DNA of 64,000 nucleotides from Tepidimonas charontis (GTDB taxonomy: Bacteria > Pseudomonadota > Gammaproteobacteria > Burkholderiales > Burkholderiaceae_C): NCBI RefSeq assembly GCF_007556685.1, contig NZ_VJON01000001.1:102432-166431 (forward strand), given 5' to 3'. The notes beneath the pieces are model-generated. The model had not been told where the DNA came from. It did no database searches and saw only the letters and a list, made by a program, of their open reading frames with translations. Shown in pieces: positions 27,667-37,070 of this stretch. The position numbers and the translations under genes are program-made. How positions within the stretch are numbered: position 1 is the first letter of the stretch; every line of letters begins with the position of its first letter.

Positions 27667-28030
27667 GTCATGTGGGCTCCAAAGGTCGTACACGCCCCGG
27701 GTTAGGCACCACGGCAGCCACCCCAACCCGGCCTTCGCACAACCGAGCAAGGGGTCACGCCCGGTCGCGCGCTCCCGACTGGGCACCGATGATAGATGAT
27801 GCGCACCCACCACCCCTTGCCATGCCGCCGACGCCGGCCCGTGCGCCAAACGCGGCCACTGTCGGCCGCGCGCAACGCTGCCGAGCCCACGGGACCGGGA
27901 AAACCCGCGCTCTGCCCCAAACCCCCTGCGGCCATCTGGAAAAAGCCGCGCTTTGGGGTTACGATGCTGCCCAACCATGCGAGCGCACGGCGCTCCGTGG
28001 CGAGCTTGCAACCAACCAAAGGACGATTCC
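27667..28030. other. Intergenic region between rraA and the SWIB gene
   Basis: About 360 bases between two divergent genes. It must hold both promoters, but I see only a loose TACGAT at 27960-27965 on the plus strand. No credible coding region or RNA gene was found. Confidence 0.5.
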
Positions 28031-28369
28031 ATGGCCACTGCAAAAAAAGCTGCCACTGCCAAAGCCGCGCCTGCGGCCAAGACGACCAAGTCTGCTGCCC
28101 CGGCCGCTGCGGCGCCCAAACGTACCCCGAACGCGGCCTTCATGAAGCCGATGACGCCCAGCGCCGAACTGGCCGCCATCGTCGGCGCCAAGCCGCTGCC
28201 GCGCACCGAGGTGACGAAAAAGGTGTGGGAGTACATCAAAAAGAACAAACTGCAGGACGCCACCAACAAGCGCATGATCAACGCCGACGCCAAGCTCAAA
28301 GCCGTGTTGAAAAAGCCCCAGGTGTCGATGTTCGAGATGACCAAGATCATCAGCGCCCACCTGTCGTGA
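28031..28369 (+). CDS. SWIB/MDM2 domain protein with a Lys/Ala-rich tail
   Basis: A 112-residue basic protein. Residues 1-30 are a histone-H1-like Lys/Ala/Pro tail; residues 38-112 form a SWIB domain ([59 protein letters not shown]). SWIB domains occur in eukaryotic chromatin remodellers, in chlamydiae and in many betaproteobacteria; the composition suggests a DNA-associated protein. ATG at 28031 has AAAGGA 7 bases upstream. A strong terminator follows about 130 bases on. Confidence 0.92.
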   Translation: MATAKKAATAKAAPAAKTTKSAAPAAAAPKRTPNAAFMKPMTPSAELAAIVGAKPLPRTEVTKKVWEYIKKNKLQDATNKRMINADAKLKAVLKKPQVSMFEMTKIISAHLS

Positions 28370-28497
28370 TGAGCGCAGCCGAGGCGGGCAGAGGCGCCGA
28401 GCCCGCCATCGTCTAGATGGCGCCGCGGTTGCCGTTCACCCCGATGGGACACTGCTCAGCCAGCCCATCGGCGTCAGCCACTCAAGCGCCGCTGTCG

Positions 28498-28528
28498 CAC
28501 CCCGCCTTGGACGGCGGGGTGTTTTTTT
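28498..28528 (+). terminator. Rho-independent terminator after the SWIB gene
   Basis: CACCCCGCC, a 6-base loop, GGCGGGGTG, then seven T residues. A textbook intrinsic terminator on the plus strand. Confidence 0.93.
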
Positions 28529-28544
28529 GGCGGTCCACAGACAC

Positions 28545-28569
28545 AAAAAACCCCGCCGCAGCGGGGTTT
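28545..28569 (-). terminator. Rho-independent terminator after the binding-protein gene
   Basis: Minus-strand stem AACCCCGC / GCGGGGTT with a short loop, then a run of T, 22 bases beyond the stop of the binding-protein gene. Confidence 0.92.
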
Positions 28570-28590
28570 GAATCAACGCGTCGGGCTGGA

Positions 28591-29775
28591 TCAGCGGATG
28601 ACCGCGATTTCGGACCGCTGGCCACCCTTGTAGGTATACAGCGTCAGCGCACCGTTCTTGATGTCGCCCTTTTCGTCGAACTCGATCAGACCGGTGACAC
28701 CCTTGTAGCTGATCGCCTTGAGCGCCGGTAGGTACTTGGCCGGATCGGGCGAATTGGCGTTTTGCATCGCCTTGACCATCACGTGCACGGCATCGTACAC
28801 ATACGGTGCATAGACCTGCACATCGGTACCGAACTTCGCCTTGAAGTCGGCGCGGAACTTCTCCATCGCCGCCTTTTGTTCGCCTTCGACACCGCCGGCC
28901 TCGGCGCAGTAGACCTGCTCGTCGGCCATACCGTCGCCAGCCAGCTTGGGCAATTCGCTGGTGCAAATGCCGTCCCCGCCCATGAACTTGGCGTTGATGC
29001 CCAGTTGCTTCATCTGCTTGAGCATCGGCCCGGCCACCGCGTCCATACCACCAAAGAACACCACATCGGGCTTCTTGGCTTTGATCTTGGTGAGAATCGC
29101 ATTGAAATCGGTGGCTTTGTCGTTGGTGAACTCACGATCGACGACTTCGCCACCGGCGGCCTTGACACCCTTCTCGAACTCGTCGGCCACGCCTTGGCCA
29201 TAGGCGGTGCGGTCGTCGATCACCGCCACCTTTTTGGCGCCCAGCTTCTCGACCGCGTATTTGCCCAGCGTGCCACCCAGGTGCGTGTCGTCGGCCACGA
29301 CGCGGAACACATTATTGAAGCCCTGACGGGTGTATTTCGGGTTCGTGGCCGAGGGCGAAATCTGCGGAATACCGGCAGCGTTGTACAACTGCGAGGCCGG
29401 AATGGTGGTGCCCGAGTTGAGGTGCCCGATCACACCGTGCACCTTGGCGTCGACCAGCTTCTGCGCCGCGGCGGTGCCCTGCTTCGGGTCGGCCGCATCG
29501 TCTTCGGCCAGCAGCTCGAACTTCACCGGCTTGCCTTCGAGCTGGATGCCGGCGGCATTGAGCTCCTCGATGGCCATGCGGGCGCCGTTTTCATTGTCCT
29601 TGCCCAAGTGCGCGATCGGGCCGCTGGTGGGGCCAACGTGGCCGATCTTGACCACCAGGGTCTCGACCGCCGGCCCCTGCGTGGTGGCTGCTGGTTGTGT
29701 TTCTTCTTTCTTGCCGCAGGCCGCCACGGCGAGAGCGGCGGCCGCCACGATGGCGAGTTTGAGGTGCATGTGCAT
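28591..29775 (-). CDS. Branched-chain amino-acid-type ABC substrate-binding lipoprotein
   Basis: Leu/Ile/Val-binding (PBP type I) protein of 394 residues. The N-terminus is a lipoprotein signal with lipobox AVAAC (Cys near 20), followed by GKKEE. Conserved segments include VKIGHVGPTSGPIAHLGKDN, GVIGHLNSGTTIPAS, NVFRVVADDTHLGG and AYGQGVADEFEKG. The binding site Ser/Thr region SGTTIPAS is present. ATG at 29775 has GAAGGG 6-7 bases upstream. It stands alone between a terminator and a long control region; no liv permease or ATPase genes are adjacent, so the ligand could be an amino acid, amide or small acid. Confidence 0.92.
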   Translation of the reverse strand: MHMHLKLAIVAAAALAVAACGKKEETQPAATTQGPAVETLVVKIGHVGPTSGPIAHLGKDNENGARMAIEELNAAGIQLEGKPVKFELLAEDDAADPKQGTAAAQKLVDAKVHGVIGHLNSGTTIPASQLYNAAGIPQISPSATNPKYTRQGFNNVFRVVADDTHLGGTLGKYAVEKLGAKKVAVIDDRTAYGQGVADEFEKGVKAAGGEVVDREFTNDKATDFNAILTKIKAKKPDVVFFGGMDAVAGPMLKQMKQLGINAKFMGGDGICTSELPKLAGDGMADEQVYCAEAGGVEGEQKAAMEKFRADFKAKFGTDVQVYAPYVYDAVHVMVKAMQNANSPDPAKYLPALKAISYKGVTGLIEFDEKGDIKNGALTLYTYKGGQRSEIAVIR

Positions 29776-29898
29776 GATGACCCTTCGTCTGGAATGAACG
29801 TTACGATGGTTTGCGCAACACGGATTTTTCGCGCAGGGCTTTACGATACACGAAAAAAATGTCCCTTTACGGAACCCTGACGGCGTTTTCCGATCGAC

Positions 29899-29914
29899 CT
29901 AGGGTTGTCCCTAA
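29899..29914. promoter_or_regulatory. Imperfect palindrome upstream of the binding-protein gene
   Basis: CTAGGG-TTGT-CCCTAA, about 125 bases before the start codon. It resembles the perfect palindrome upstream of the actP operon, but the spacing between the TAGGG and CCCTA arms is 4 bases instead of 5. Confidence 0.3.
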
Positions 29915-30010
29915 TCGATACGGATCACGGCCCGATGAAACGGTGCCCGCAGCCGGATCGATCAGAGGCCGCACCCCGATGCGCCCGCCGATGTCTCGCA
30001 CACACGCCAG

Positions 30011-30511
30011 TCACGGCACCCGTGGCGGATCTCGGGTCGGTGCGTCGGCGCCGTTGTGCGCCAACACGGCCTGAATGTCGCGCGCCAGTGCGTCGCGCAA
30101 GGTATCGCTGAGGTCGGCCGCCAAGGCAGCGCGCTGGCGCAACCACCAAGCGTCCAGCACGGCCGCCACGCGCGGCTCCAAGGTGGTGAGCAAGGCATCC
30201 AGCACCTGCTCGACCCGGTCCGGGGGCACCGACCCATCGCTCGGGTCGTCGACCCCAGCGCTGGCAGACACGACGCGCGGCGAGGACGCGGCAGGGCCGA
30301 CGGTGTGCCGGCCCGACCACACGGCCGCGGGTTGGGCGGTCGTATCGGCCCCGGACCCCGAGGAGGCCGCCTGAGCCCCACTGGCGTGCGCAGTCGCCGA
30401 ACTCGCTGGGGCGCGCGACGGCGTCGCCACTGTAGACGGCTCGGGACCCGCCTGCACCACGTCGGTCAGCGTGGGCACGACCGCAGGGGGGACGCGCCCC
30501 GTTGGACTCAT
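30011..30511 (-). CDS. DUF2486-like hypothetical protein
   Basis: A 166-residue protein. The first 95 residues are a low-complexity Ala/Pro/Ser/Thr/Val region; the conserved part is a C-terminal amphipathic domain of about 65 residues (RVEQVLDALLTTLEPRVAAV, DLSDTLRDALARDIQAVLAH). A protein like this, annotated DUF2486, commonly follows holC in Burkholderiales, and here its ATG overlaps the holC stop by 4 bases. Function unknown; the disordered N-terminus may tether the helical domain. Confidence 0.7.
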   Translation of the reverse strand: MSPTGRVPPAVVPTLTDVVQAGPEPSTVATPSRAPASSATAHASGAQAASSGSGADTTAQPAAVWSGRHTVGPAASSPRVVSASAGVDDPSDGSVPPDRVEQVLDALLTTLEPRVAAVLDAWWLRQRAALAADLSDTLRDALARDIQAVLAHNGADAPTRDPPRVP

Positions 30512-30984
30512 GTCCCTCCTCCCTCGACCGCCGCGCGCGCGGCCCGGTCGTGGGCCACGGGCTGCAGACCCATGCCCTGAAAGCGCCGCCAGCGCTGCCG
30601 CGCCGCCTGTTTGTCGGCTTCATCGGTGGTTACGACATCGATGACACGCGCAAATGGTGGCGCGGCCGCATCCAACACGGGCAGCCACTCCGGCTGGGCA
30701 TTGACCAACACTTGGCGCGGCCCCACCACCGCATCCTGGGCGGTGGCGATGACGATGGGCGAATGCCGCACCAACAGCTCAGGCCCGCCGCCCACGCGCA
30801 CATGCGGCACGAAATCGTCGGCCAGCACCGTCCACAGCGCCTCATCCAAAGGTGAGGCTTCGTCTGGCGAGACCACTACCCAAACGCGCGCGCGGGCGGC
30901 GTAGGCCTTGGCCAGCAACCGGCACAGATACCGGCTGCGCGCCGGCCAGGCCGCAGGCACATTGAGATGGAACGCCACCTGCAT
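30508..30984 (-). CDS. holC: DNA polymerase III chi subunit
   Basis: Chi links the clamp loader to single-stranded-DNA-binding protein. The 158 residues begin with VAFHLNVP, then the RSRYLCRLLAKAYAARARV pattern, WTVLADDFVPHV and SPIVIATAQDA, typical of HolC. The ATG at 30984 lies 15 bases after the pepA stop. Order pepA-holC-DUF2486 is conserved in the group. Confidence 0.92.
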   Translation of the reverse strand: MQVAFHLNVPAAWPARSRYLCRLLAKAYAARARVWVVVSPDEASPLDEALWTVLADDFVPHVRVGGGPELLVRHSPIVIATAQDAVVGPRQVLVNAQPEWLPVLDAAAPPFARVIDVVTTDEADKQAARQRWRRFQGMGLQPVAHDRAARAAVEGGGT

Positions 30985-30998
30985 CGCAGGCCCCGGGT

Positions 30999-32507
30999 TC
31001 AGGACGACCGCGCCGCCGCACGGCGTTTGCGCGCCGGGGCTGGACGATCGCTGCCTTCGCTGGCTTGCTGCATCAGAAAGCGCACCAGCAGCGGCACTGG
31101 TCGTCCGGTCGCCCCCTTGTCCTTGCCACTGGTCCATGCGGTACCAGCGATGTCCAGATGGGCCCACGGGGTGTCGCCCACGAAGCGCTGCAAAAACTTG
31201 GCGGCCGTGACCGCCCCGGCCGCGCGCCCACCGACGTTGGCCACGTCGGCAAAGTTCGATTTCAGCGCCTCGCCGTAGTCATCGTCCAGGGGCATTCGCC
31301 AGCACGGATCGGACACTGCTTCGCCAGCCTGCAGCAGTGACTGCGCCAAGGCATCGTCGTTGGCGAACAGCCCCGAGCGCACATGCCCGAGCGCGATCAC
31401 GCAGGCGCCGGTGAGGGTGGCGACATCGACGATGGCGCGCGGTTGAAAGCGCTGCCGCGCGTAGGTGAGCGTGTCGCACAGAATCAGCCGCCCTTCCGCG
31501 TCGGTGTTGAGGATCTCGATCGTCTGGCCACTCAAGCTGCGCACCACGTCGCCCGGTTTGATGGCGCGTCCCCCCGGCATGTTCTCGCAGGCCGGGATCA
31601 GGCCCACCACATTGAGCGTCGGGCGCAGGCGTGCCAGCGCCGCAAACGTCCCCAGCACGCTGGCCGCGCCACTCATGTCGAACTTCATCTCGTCCATGTC
31701 GGCAGCAGGCTTGAGCGAAATGCCGCCCGTGTCGAACGTGATGCCCTTGCCCACCAACGCCAGCGGTGCGGCGCGCTTGCCCGCGCCCCGGTACTGCAGC
31801 ACGATCAAGCGCAGCGGCTGCGCCGACCCCTGGGCCACGGCGAGCAAAGCGCCCATACCGAGCTTGGTCACCTCTTTGGGCCCGAGCACGTCCACCTCGA
31901 TACCGTCGCGGCGCAGCGCCAGCGCGGCGTCGGCCAAATCGGTGGGCGTGGCGTGGTTGGCGGGACGGTTGGCCCACTCGCGCGCCAGCTCCTGACCGTG
32001 TACGATGGCCACCGCCTCGTCGAACGCCTGCTGCACCGATGCGGCGTCGGCCACCCCCAATGTGACGCGGCGCAGGCTGCGCGGCTTGCCCTGGGTAAGC
32101 GTGGTCACGTAGCGATAGCTGGCGTGTGCAATGGCCAGCACCGCCGCGGTGACGGCGGCCGGCGGCAGCGCCCCCAGATGCAACAGCAACGTGCCCACGG
32201 GGCCGCCCGCCTTCAGCGCACCCCACGCCGCCGTCACCGCCTGCCGCACCCGCCGCGCACTGCCGTCGCCGCAGCGCACCAGCACCAAACGGCGCGCGCG
32301 CGCCCCTGGCAGACGGTACGCCGCCACCCACTGGCCCGGCTCGGCGCCCAGGTCACCTTCGGTGAGTGCTTGCCGTGCCCACAGCGTCAGCGGATCGGCC
32401 ACGGCGGCGTCTGCCTGGTCGGCGGCGTCGGTCCACAACAGCATCAGCGCGTCAGCGTCCTGCGACGCGGCATCGTGCACGCTCAGCGTTCGAAGTTCAA
32501 CGTCCAT
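30999..32507 (-). CDS. pepA: Leucyl aminopeptidase (cytosol, M17)
   Basis: Zinc/manganese exopeptidase that also binds DNA in some bacteria. The 502-residue protein has an N-terminal macro-like domain and a catalytic domain with [31 protein letters not shown] and the signature [10 protein letters not shown]. The last 20 residues are Arg/Ala-rich. I start at the ATG at 32507, where relatives begin; an ATG at 32519 would add four residues. Divergent from lptF by 30 bases. Confidence 0.95.
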   Translation of the reverse strand: MDVELRTLSVHDAASQDADALMLLWTDAADQADAAVADPLTLWARQALTEGDLGAEPGQWVAAYRLPGARARRLVLVRCGDGSARRVRQAVTAAWGALKAGGPVGTLLLHLGALPPAAVTAAVLAIAHASYRYVTTLTQGKPRSLRRVTLGVADAASVQQAFDEAVAIVHGQELAREWANRPANHATPTDLADAALALRRDGIEVDVLGPKEVTKLGMGALLAVAQGSAQPLRLIVLQYRGAGKRAAPLALVGKGITFDTGGISLKPAADMDEMKFDMSGAASVLGTFAALARLRPTLNVVGLIPACENMPGGRAIKPGDVVRSLSGQTIEILNTDAEGRLILCDTLTYARQRFQPRAIVDVATLTGACVIALGHVRSGLFANDDALAQSLLQAGEAVSDPCWRMPLDDDYGEALKSNFADVANVGGRAAGAVTAAKFLQRFVGDTPWAHLDIAGTAWTSGKDKGATGRPVPLLVRFLMQQASEGSDRPAPARKRRAAARSS

Positions 32508-32537
32508 AATGCAGCCCATCGTCAGTGGTTGCCGTCG

Positions 32538-33653
32538 ATGTTATTCGAAACCTCGCTTCGTCGCGAACTGGGCCGCAGCTTTGGTGCCGCGCTGGTGGTC
32601 ATGCTCACGGTCGTCATCACCATCACCTTGGTGCGCACGCTGGGGCAGGCCAGCCGTGGCGAAGTCGATCCGCAGGCCCTGGCGCTGTTCATGACGTACG
32701 GCATTCTGGGGTCGCTCGACTTGGTGCTGACCATGGCCTTGTTTGCCGCCGTGGTCGGCACCTTGTCGCGCTGGTACCGCGACAGTGAAATGGTGATTTG
32801 GCACAGCAGCGGCGTGGCCTTGACACGCCTGCTGGCACCGGTGGCACGCTTTGCCTGGCCCATGTGGCTGGCCATTGCGGCGTTGACCACCGTCGTCGGC
32901 CCCTGGGCGCAAGGGCAGCGCGACGCGCTGCGCACCCGCTACGAACAGCGGGGCGATCTGCAGCGCGTCACACCGGGGCAATTCCAGGAGTCACGCGACG
33001 GGCGGCGCGTGCTCTTCATCGACCGGCAGGCGGTCAATGCGAACGATGGCCGCAATGTGTTCGTCGCCAGCCACGAGCCCGACGGCGGCGAGAGTGTCGT
33101 CTCGGCGCAACGGGCGCGTCTGCATACCCAGGATGGCGTGCTCTACCTGGTGCTGGAAAGTGGCGAGCGCCTGTGGCGTGGCATGCGCGACGGCGTGATC
33201 GAGTGGCAATGGAGCCGATTCGAGCAGCACTGGGTGCGGCTGCGCGATGCCGAACCGACCGCCGACGAGGCGCTGCGCTTGGGTGCGCGCTCGACCTGGA
33301 GTCTGTGGCACGATCCGGCGCCAGCCAGCCTCGCCGAGCTGAGCTGGCGCATCGGCATGGTGCTGGCGGCCGTCAACCTGGTGGGGCTGGCAGTGGCGGT
33401 TTCCTCGGCTCGGCCACGCGCCGGCCGCAGCGGCGCTCAGCTCTTCATGCTGTTGGCGTTCATCACGTATCACAATATGTTGGGCGCAAGCCGCGCCTGG
33501 ATTGCCAACGGGCGCATCGACGCTAGTGTGCTATTGTTGGCCTTGCACGGCAGCGTGGCCCTGCTGACGGCGCTGTGGTTGTTACACCGCGAGCATCCAT
33601 GGCCGGATCGGCTGCGCCGCTGGCGGGCCACACCCGCACGGGAGTCGGCATGA
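32538..33653 (+). CDS. lptF: LPS export ABC transporter permease LptF
   Basis: One of the two inner-membrane permeases of LptB2FG, which extracts lipopolysaccharide for transport to the outer membrane. The 371-residue protein begins [15 protein letters not shown], has two helices, a large periplasmic beta-jellyroll region (about residues 120-270) and four C-terminal helices, as usual for YjgP/YjgQ proteins. Its TGA overlaps the lptG ATG. Confidence 0.95.
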   Translation: MLFETSLRRELGRSFGAALVVMLTVVITITLVRTLGQASRGEVDPQALALFMTYGILGSLDLVLTMALFAAVVGTLSRWYRDSEMVIWHSSGVALTRLLAPVARFAWPMWLAIAALTTVVGPWAQGQRDALRTRYEQRGDLQRVTPGQFQESRDGRRVLFIDRQAVNANDGRNVFVASHEPDGGESVVSAQRARLHTQDGVLYLVLESGERLWRGMRDGVIEWQWSRFEQHWVRLRDAEPTADEALRLGARSTWSLWHDPAPASLAELSWRIGMVLAAVNLVGLAVAVSSARPRAGRSGAQLFMLLAFITYHNMLGASRAWIANGRIDASVLLLALHGSVALLTALWLLHREHPWPDRLRRWRATPARESA

Positions 33654-34759
33654 AAACGGTGCGCCGCCTGCTCTATGGCGAGGTGCTGGGGGCCGTGCTG
33701 CTCGTGCTGCTCGGCTTTCTGGCGCTGTTTGCCTTCTTCGATCTGATCGACGAACTGCGCGCGCTCGGCCGCCCGTCACTGCTGCGCCCGGACCACCGCT
33801 ACGGGTGGAGTGAGGCGCTGCTGTTCGTTGCGCTGACGCTGCCGGCACGTCTGTACGAGCTGATGCCGTTTGCGGTCCTGATTGGCACGGTCTATGCGCT
33901 GGCGCGGCTGGCACAGGGGTCGGAGTTCACCATTTTGCGCATCAGTGGCCTGGGGCCGTGGCGCGCGCTGCGCCTGGTGCTGGGGCTGGGCGCGCTGTTT
34001 GCGCTGCTGACCTTCGTCGTCGGCGACTATGTCGCACCGACGGCCACCCGCCAAGCGCAACTGCTCAAAGCCGAGTATCGCGGCGCCCTGAGCATCGGCC
34101 ACACGGGCGCATGGCTGCGCGAGCGCGACACCCAGACCCTGACGGCGGTGAACGTGCGCGCGGTCGAACCCGACGGATCGCTGCGTGGCGTGCGCTTGTT
34201 CGAATTCAGCGCCGACGGTCGCATCCGCGCCACCGTGCAGGCGGCGCGCGGCGATATCGATGCGCGCGCCGGGTTGTGGCGGCTGCACGAGGTGCAGCGG
34301 CTCGATGTCGGCGACGCCGAGCGGCTGCTGCCGCAACATCTGCCGCACTGGGACTGGCCGACGACGCTGACGCTGGATATGCTGCATGTGGCGCTGCTCA
34401 AGCCCGAGCGCATGCGCACGCTGGAGCTGTGGCAGTACGTCCGGCACCTGCAAGCCAACGACCAGGCCGCCCAGCGCTACGAAATCGAGTTCTGGCGCAA
34501 GCTGTTTTACCCGCTCAGTTGCATCGTGATGGTCACCCTGGCACTGCCCTTTGCCTATTTGCACCTGCGCGAGCGCGGCATGTCGGCCTATGTATTCGTC
34601 GGCATTTTGATCGGCGTCAGCTTCGTGCTGCTCAACGCCATCTTCGGCCACATTGGCCTCTTGCAGGGCTGGATGCCGTGGGTGGCTGCGGCCGCCCCGT
34701 CGGCCCTGTATTGGGCGGCCTCTTTGGCGGCTTTTGCCTGGCGCGTGCTGCGCCGCTGA
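33650..34759 (+). CDS. lptG: LPS export ABC transporter permease LptG
   Basis: Second permease of LptB2FG, 369 residues, with the YjgQ pattern: [13 protein letters not shown], helix, FDLIDEL, GSEFTILRISG in the coupling region, periplasmic domain, then PLSCIVMVTLALPFAY and C-terminal helices. Four-base overlap with lptF indicates coupled translation of equal amounts of both subunits. Confidence 0.95.
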   Translation: MKTVRRLLYGEVLGAVLLVLLGFLALFAFFDLIDELRALGRPSLLRPDHRYGWSEALLFVALTLPARLYELMPFAVLIGTVYALARLAQGSEFTILRISGLGPWRALRLVLGLGALFALLTFVVGDYVAPTATRQAQLLKAEYRGALSIGHTGAWLRERDTQTLTAVNVRAVEPDGSLRGVRLFEFSADGRIRATVQAARGDIDARAGLWRLHEVQRLDVGDAERLLPQHLPHWDWPTTLTLDMLHVALLKPERMRTLELWQYVRHLQANDQAAQRYEIEFWRKLFYPLSCIVMVTLALPFAYLHLRERGMSAYVFVGILIGVSFVLLNAIFGHIGLLQGWMPWVAAAAPSALYWAASLAAFAWRVLRR

Positions 34760-34781
34760 ATCCCCCCACCGATTCTCCGCC

Positions 34782-35726
34782 ATGAACCTGCATCAATTTC
34801 GTTTCGTTCAGGAGGCGGTGCGCCGCAACCTCAACCTCACCGAAGCAGCCAAGGCGCTGCACACCTCGCAGCCGGGCGTCTCCAAAGCCATCCTGGAGCT
34901 CGAAGACGAACTCGGCGTCGACATCTTCGCGCGCCACGGCAAGCGCATCAAGCGCCTGACGGAGCCGGGCCGCGAGGTGGTGCGCTGCATCGACATCATT
35001 TTGCGCGAGGTGCAAAACCTCAAGCGCATCGGGCAGGAATACGCGGCGCAAGACAGCGGCACGCTGTCCATCGCCACCACGCACACGCAGGCGCGCTATG
35101 TGCTGCCAGCGCCGGTGGCGCGGCTGCGGCAAACGTACCCGAAGGTCACGGTCAGCCTGCACCAAGGCGCGCCCGACCAGGTGGCGCGTTGGGTATTGGA
35201 GGATGTGGCCGACATCGGCATCGCCACCGAGTCGCTGACCCAATACCCGGACCTGGTGACACTGCCCTGTTACGACTGGCAGCACGCCTTGGTACTGCCG
35301 CCTGGCCATCCGCTGCTGGCGCGCGAGCGCATCACGCTGGAGGATCTGGCGGCGTATCCGCTCATCACCTACCACCCGACGTTCACCGGGCGCACCCGCA
35401 TCGATCAAGCCTTTGCGCAGCGTGGCCTGACGCCGCAGATCGTGCTGGAGGCCATCGACTCCGACGTCATCAAGACCTATGTGCGGCTGGGCATGGGCGT
35501 GGGCATCGTGGCCGAAATGGCGGTGCAAGGCGATGAGCGCAGCCCCGACCTGGTGGCGCGCCCGGCCGGCCATCTGTTCGGGCACAACGTGGCGCGCGTG
35601 GCCTTCAAGCGCGGAGCCTACCTGCGCCAGTTCGTGCTGCGCTTTGCCGAGTTTTTGAGCGAACGGCTCACGCGCGAGCTGATCCTGCGCACCATGGAAG
35701 GCGGCGGCCAGGATTATCAGATGTAG
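34782..35726 (+). CDS. CysB-family LysR-type regulator
   Basis: A 314-residue regulator with an N-terminal winged helix (MNLHQFRFVQEAVRRNLNLT, TSQPGVSKAILELEDELG) and a C-terminal inducer-binding domain with TTHTQARYVLPAPV and HQGAPDQVARWV. The exact match to CysB/Cbl residues suggests control of sulfate assimilation by O- or N-acetylserine. CysB and Cbl cannot be told apart from sequence alone. It lies 22 bases behind lptG on the same strand. Confidence 0.92.
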   Translation: MNLHQFRFVQEAVRRNLNLTEAAKALHTSQPGVSKAILELEDELGVDIFARHGKRIKRLTEPGREVVRCIDIILREVQNLKRIGQEYAAQDSGTLSIATTHTQARYVLPAPVARLRQTYPKVTVSLHQGAPDQVARWVLEDVADIGIATESLTQYPDLVTLPCYDWQHALVLPPGHPLLARERITLEDLAAYPLITYHPTFTGRTRIDQAFAQRGLTPQIVLEAIDSDVIKTYVRLGMGVGIVAEMAVQGDERSPDLVARPAGHLFGHNVARVAFKRGAYLRQFVLRFAEFLSERLTRELILRTMEGGGQDYQM

Positions 35727-35746
35727 TGTCACCCTACAACGTTGCC

Positions 35747-36949
35747 ATGCCAGCGACATCGACCCATACAACCCCATCCGACAGCGGCGGCACGCCGCAG
35801 CCCCGCAGCCGTCTGCCCACCGTCGGCACGACGATTTTTAGCGTCATGTCGGCCTTGGCGCAGGCGTGCGACGCCGTCAACCTGGGCCAGGGCTTCCCCG
35901 ACTTCGATTGCGACCAACGGCTGGTGCAAGCGGTCAGCGCAGCCATGCTCGGCGGGCACAATCAATACCCACCCATGGCCGGCGTGCCGGCCCTGCGCGC
36001 CGCCATTGCGGCCAAAATCGCGACACTGTACGGGCGTACCTGCGACCCCGATCGCGAGATCACCGTCACCGCAGGCGCCACCCAGGCCATCTTCACGGCC
36101 ATCCTGGCCCTGGTGCAGCCAGGCGACGAGGTGATCGTTCTGGAGCCGTGTTACGACAGCTACGTGCCCAACATCGAATTGGCCGGCGCGCGGGTGGTGC
36201 GGGTGGCCCTCGATCCACAGACCCTGCGCCCGGATATCGACCGGATCGCTGCGGCGCTGACGCCGCGCACGCGCGGCCTCGTGGTCAACACGCCGCACAA
36301 CCCCAGCGGCACCGTCTGGCGCGCCGACGACTGGCACGGTTTGGCCGACGCGTTGGCTGGCAGCGATGTGGTCGTCATCAGCGATGAGGTGTATGAGCAC
36401 ATGGTGTACGACGGCCAGCCGCACCACAGCGCGCTGGCGCACCCGGCCATCGCCGCGCGCAGCGTGGTCGTCAGCAGCTTTGGCAAGACGTACCACGTCA
36501 CCGGCTGGAAGGTGGGTTACGCGGTGGCGCCGGCGGCGCTGATGGCCGAGTTTCGCAAGGTGCACCAGTTCAACGTCTTCACCGTCAACACGCCGATGCA
36601 GTATGGTCTGGCCGCGTATATGGCCGACCCGGCCCCGTACCAAACGCTGTCGTCTTTTTATCAGGCCAAGCGCGACCGCTTCCGGGCTGGCTTGGCGCGC
36701 ACCCGCTTTCGCCTGCTGCCATGCGAAGGCACGTACTTTCAGTGCGTGGACTACGGCGGCTTGGCCGTGCCCGAGCGCACCTTGCCCGAGGCCGCGTTTT
36801 GCGAGTGGCTCACGCGCGAAATCGGCGTGGCCGCGATTCCACTGTCGGCGTTTTACGGCAGTCCCACCGAGCAGCAGCGCATTCGCTTCTGCTTTGCCAA
36901 GCGTGACGAGACGCTGCAGGCAGCGCTGCAGCGCCTCGGCGCCCTGTAG
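35747..36949 (+). CDS. Fold-type I aminotransferase (methionine aminotransferase-like)
   Basis: PLP enzyme of 400 residues related to YbdL and kynurenine/glutamine aminotransferases: GTTIFSVMSALAQ, NLGQGFPDFDCD, TAGATQAIFTAI, NTPHNPSGTVW, ISDEVYEHMVYDG and the PLP lysine near 246 in SSFGKTYHVTGWKVGY. It likely transaminates methionine or its keto acid KMTB. The ATG at 35747 is preferred; a GTG at 35726 overlapping the regulator stop would add seven residues. The sulfur-regulator neighbour agrees with a methionine role. Confidence 0.88.
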   Translation: MPATSTHTTPSDSGGTPQPRSRLPTVGTTIFSVMSALAQACDAVNLGQGFPDFDCDQRLVQAVSAAMLGGHNQYPPMAGVPALRAAIAAKIATLYGRTCDPDREITVTAGATQAIFTAILALVQPGDEVIVLEPCYDSYVPNIELAGARVVRVALDPQTLRPDIDRIAAALTPRTRGLVVNTPHNPSGTVWRADDWHGLADALAGSDVVVISDEVYEHMVYDGQPHHSALAHPAIAARSVVVSSFGKTYHVTGWKVGYAVAPAALMAEFRKVHQFNVFTVNTPMQYGLAAYMADPAPYQTLSSFYQAKRDRFRAGLARTRFRLLPCEGTYFQCVDYGGLAVPERTLPEAAFCEWLTREIGVAAIPLSAFYGSPTEQQRIRFCFAKRDETLQAALQRLGAL

Positions 36950-37070
36950 TGGCGAGCACGGCGCGCACCACGGGCCACGCCACGCGCCGAGCGACGACAC
37001 ACCGATGGGCGCGGCGCGCTGGGCCGTGTGGGCGCTGTGCGCAACGCTGCCGCTGCCCAAGCCGCCAAGC

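Noticed and set aside
28441..28471. CCGATGGG / CCCATCGG inverted repeat after the SWIB gene
   Set aside because: An 8-base stem with a 15-base loop and no T-run; the proper terminator follows 27 bases later.
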